Of a stretch of 7,950 bases of DNA, positions 7,301 through 7,950 are shown in pieces. The notes under the pieces were generated by a model. That model saw nothing but the letters and a program-made list of their open reading frames with translations. It did no database searches and was not told the origin of the DNA. The translations under genes were made by a program, and so were the position numbers. Position 1 is the stretch's first letter. Each line of letters starts with the position of its first letter. The stretch lies in assembly GCA_002685895.1 (NCBI GenBank), contig NYYK01000005.1, forward strand, positions 13,067-21,016, given 5' to 3'. The DNA comes from Methanobacteriota archaeon (GTDB lineage: Archaea; Thermoplasmatota; Poseidoniia; Poseidoniales; Thalassarchaeaceae).

Positions 7301-7606
7301 ATGTCAGACAACTGGACCGCACGACGCATTCGCACCGCTGTTATTGGCAAGGGCATCAAATTCAATGGCTCTTGGGAAGGCGAAACTGATGTTGGTTCAG
7401 ACCCCTCAGTACACAATATCACACTCGATCAAATTATCACCATCTCAAATGAGAAGGCAGATGATTTGACTGGTAAGAATGTCAAGGCGCGCTCACTTGA
7501 GGTCATGGGTACCTGTGTCTCGATGCGTTGCCATATTGAAGGCGTTGTACCAAAAGAATTCATTACGAAGGTGAAAGCAGGAGAATATGACGACAGATTC
7601 AATTAA
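7301..7606 (+). CDS. rpl11: Ribosomal protein L11 reduced to its C-terminal domain
   Basis: L11 (uL11) binds the GTPase-associated centre of 23S rRNA (helices 43-44) at the base of the stalk. Residues about 38-101 match the L11 C-terminal rRNA-binding domain: NITLDQIITIS, a Lys/Asp stretch, VKARSLEVMGTCVSM, the IEG turn, PKEF and the GEYDDRF end. Archaeal L11 is usually about 160 residues; this has 101. The N-terminal domain, with its proline-rich PPLGP helix that contacts translation factors, is missing. Residues 1-37 are basic and do not resemble it. The start is firm: GAGGTGA (7290-7296) lies four bases before the ATG, and an in-frame TGA lies just upstream (7289-7291). Only 74 bases separate it from spt5, too few for the missing domain. 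The family glycine in SMG is Arg here (SMR). Its place between spt5 and L1 is the normal L11 locus. Confidence 0.85.
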   Translation: MSDNWTARRIRTAVIGKGIKFNGSWEGETDVGSDPSVHNITLDQIITISNEKADDLTGKNVKARSLEVMGTCVSMRCHIEGVVPKEFITKVKAGEYDDRFN

Positions 7607-7615
7607 TTCACGAAT

Positions 7616-7644
7616 TGCGGGAGAGGGAAACCTCGTGAACCGCA
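7616..7644 (+). promoter_or_regulatory. Putative L1-binding operator hairpin before the L1 gene
   Basis: Outer stem TGCGG (7616-7620) pairs with CCGCA (7640-7644), and inner stem GAGG (7623-7626) with CCTC (7631-7634), closed by a GAAA tetraloop. Between them is an asymmetric internal loop with GA (7621-7622) on the 5' side and GTGAA (7635-7639) on the 3' side. Archaeal L1 recognises this plan, two short helices around a GA / G(U or A)GAA(A) loop, in 23S rRNA and in its own mRNA (known from Methanococcus). The hairpin ends right at the L1 ribosome-binding site GAGGTGA (7645-7651), so bound L1 would block initiation. Confidence 0.6.
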
Positions 7645-7656
7645 GAGGTGAGAAAT

Positions 7657-7950
7657 ATGGAAGAACAAATTAATTCAGCAATCAAACAAGCGCTAGAAGA
7701 AGCGCCAGAGCGGAAGTTCGTTGAGAGCATTGAGATGGCCTTCACCATCAAGGATGTTGACTTGAAAAATCCAGCAAACAGAATCGAAGAAAATGTACGT
7801 CTCCCGCGCGGGCGTGGAAAGGATGTCAGTATCGCAATGTTCGCTGGTGGCGAAATGGCTACAAAAGCAAAAAAATCGGGCATCGTAGTAATTGATCCGA
7901 CTCAAATAGAGGATTTAGGTGGCAACAGACAGAAGGCTAGAAAATTAGCG
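7657..7950 (+). CDS. rpl1: Ribosomal protein L1 (N-terminal 98 residues; runs off the window)
   Basis: L1 (uL1) forms the mobile L1 stalk that helps release deacylated tRNA, and in archaea also represses its own operon by binding its mRNA. The visible part shows archaeal features: an N-terminal helix (2-16), FVESIEMAFTIKDVD (21-35), NRIEENVRLPRGRGK (42-56), then VSIAMFAGGEMATKAKKSG, the start of the second domain. The frame is open to the last base, so the 3' part is outside the window. GAGGTGA (7645-7651) lies five bases before the ATG. It follows L11 by 50 bases, and the stretch between holds the likely L1 operator. In archaea P0 and L12 usually follow; that cannot be seen here. Confidence 0.96.
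   Translation, partial: MEEQINSAIKQALEEAPERKFVESIEMAFTIKDVDLKNPANRIEENVRLPRGRGKDVSIAMFAGGEMATKAKKSGIVVIDPTQIEDLGGNRQKARKLA

Noticed and set aside
7601..7677. Direct repeat AATTAATTCA (7601-7610 and 7668-7677) flanking the L1 leader hairpin
   Set aside because: Ten AT-rich bases, one copy explained by L11 stop context and the other by L1 coding; no sign of insertion or duplication.

Overview
The window reads as archaeal chromosome, most likely Marine Group II (Candidatus Poseidoniales, phylum Thermoplasmatota). Three things point there. The gene order ftsZ - secE - spt5 - L11 - L1 is the classic euryarchaeal division/secretion/transcription/ribosome block. The proteins are archaeal in type (Spt5-like NusG, Sec61-gamma-like SecE, archaeal L1). 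Upstream lies a very large secreted, membrane-anchored protein with a WD40-like propeller and DxDGDG calcium-type repeats, a style common in marine planktonic Euryarchaeota. Base composition is moderate to AT-leaning, and Shine-Dalgarno sites of the GAGGTGA type precede several genes. The lineage is inferred from these traits, not from a database match.

Layout. Bases 1-83 hold the lysine/arginine-rich tail of a gene entering from the left. A 104-base gap follows, then an unrecognised, mostly helical 264-residue protein (188-982, +). It converges with only 3 bases between onto a 1223-residue secreted protein on the minus strand (986-4657). A roughly 156-base divergent promoter region (4658-4813) separates that gene from the rightward cluster: ftsZ (4814-5950), secE (6010-6273), spt5 (6312-7226), a very short L11 (7301-7606), and L1 (7657 onward, cut by the window edge).

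The rightward cluster joins cell division (FtsZ), the secretion channel (SecE), transcription elongation (Spt5) and the ribosomal stalk base (L11, L1), all in one direction with short gaps, so it is probably one operon or overlapping transcripts. Two genes depart from their families. Spt5 carries about 130 extra N-terminal residues that look like a Nudix fold with a degenerated catalytic box. L11 retains only its rRNA-binding C-terminal domain; its N-terminal domain is absent and there is no room for it upstream. Two leader structures look regulatory: a hairpin that hides the secE ribosome-binding site, and an L1-binding-site-like hairpin just before L1 that would suit feedback repression by L1.

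No tRNA, rRNA, CRISPR array, insertion sequence or phage gene was seen. The candidate novelties are the Nudix-Spt5 fusion, the minimal L11 and the putative L1 operator.
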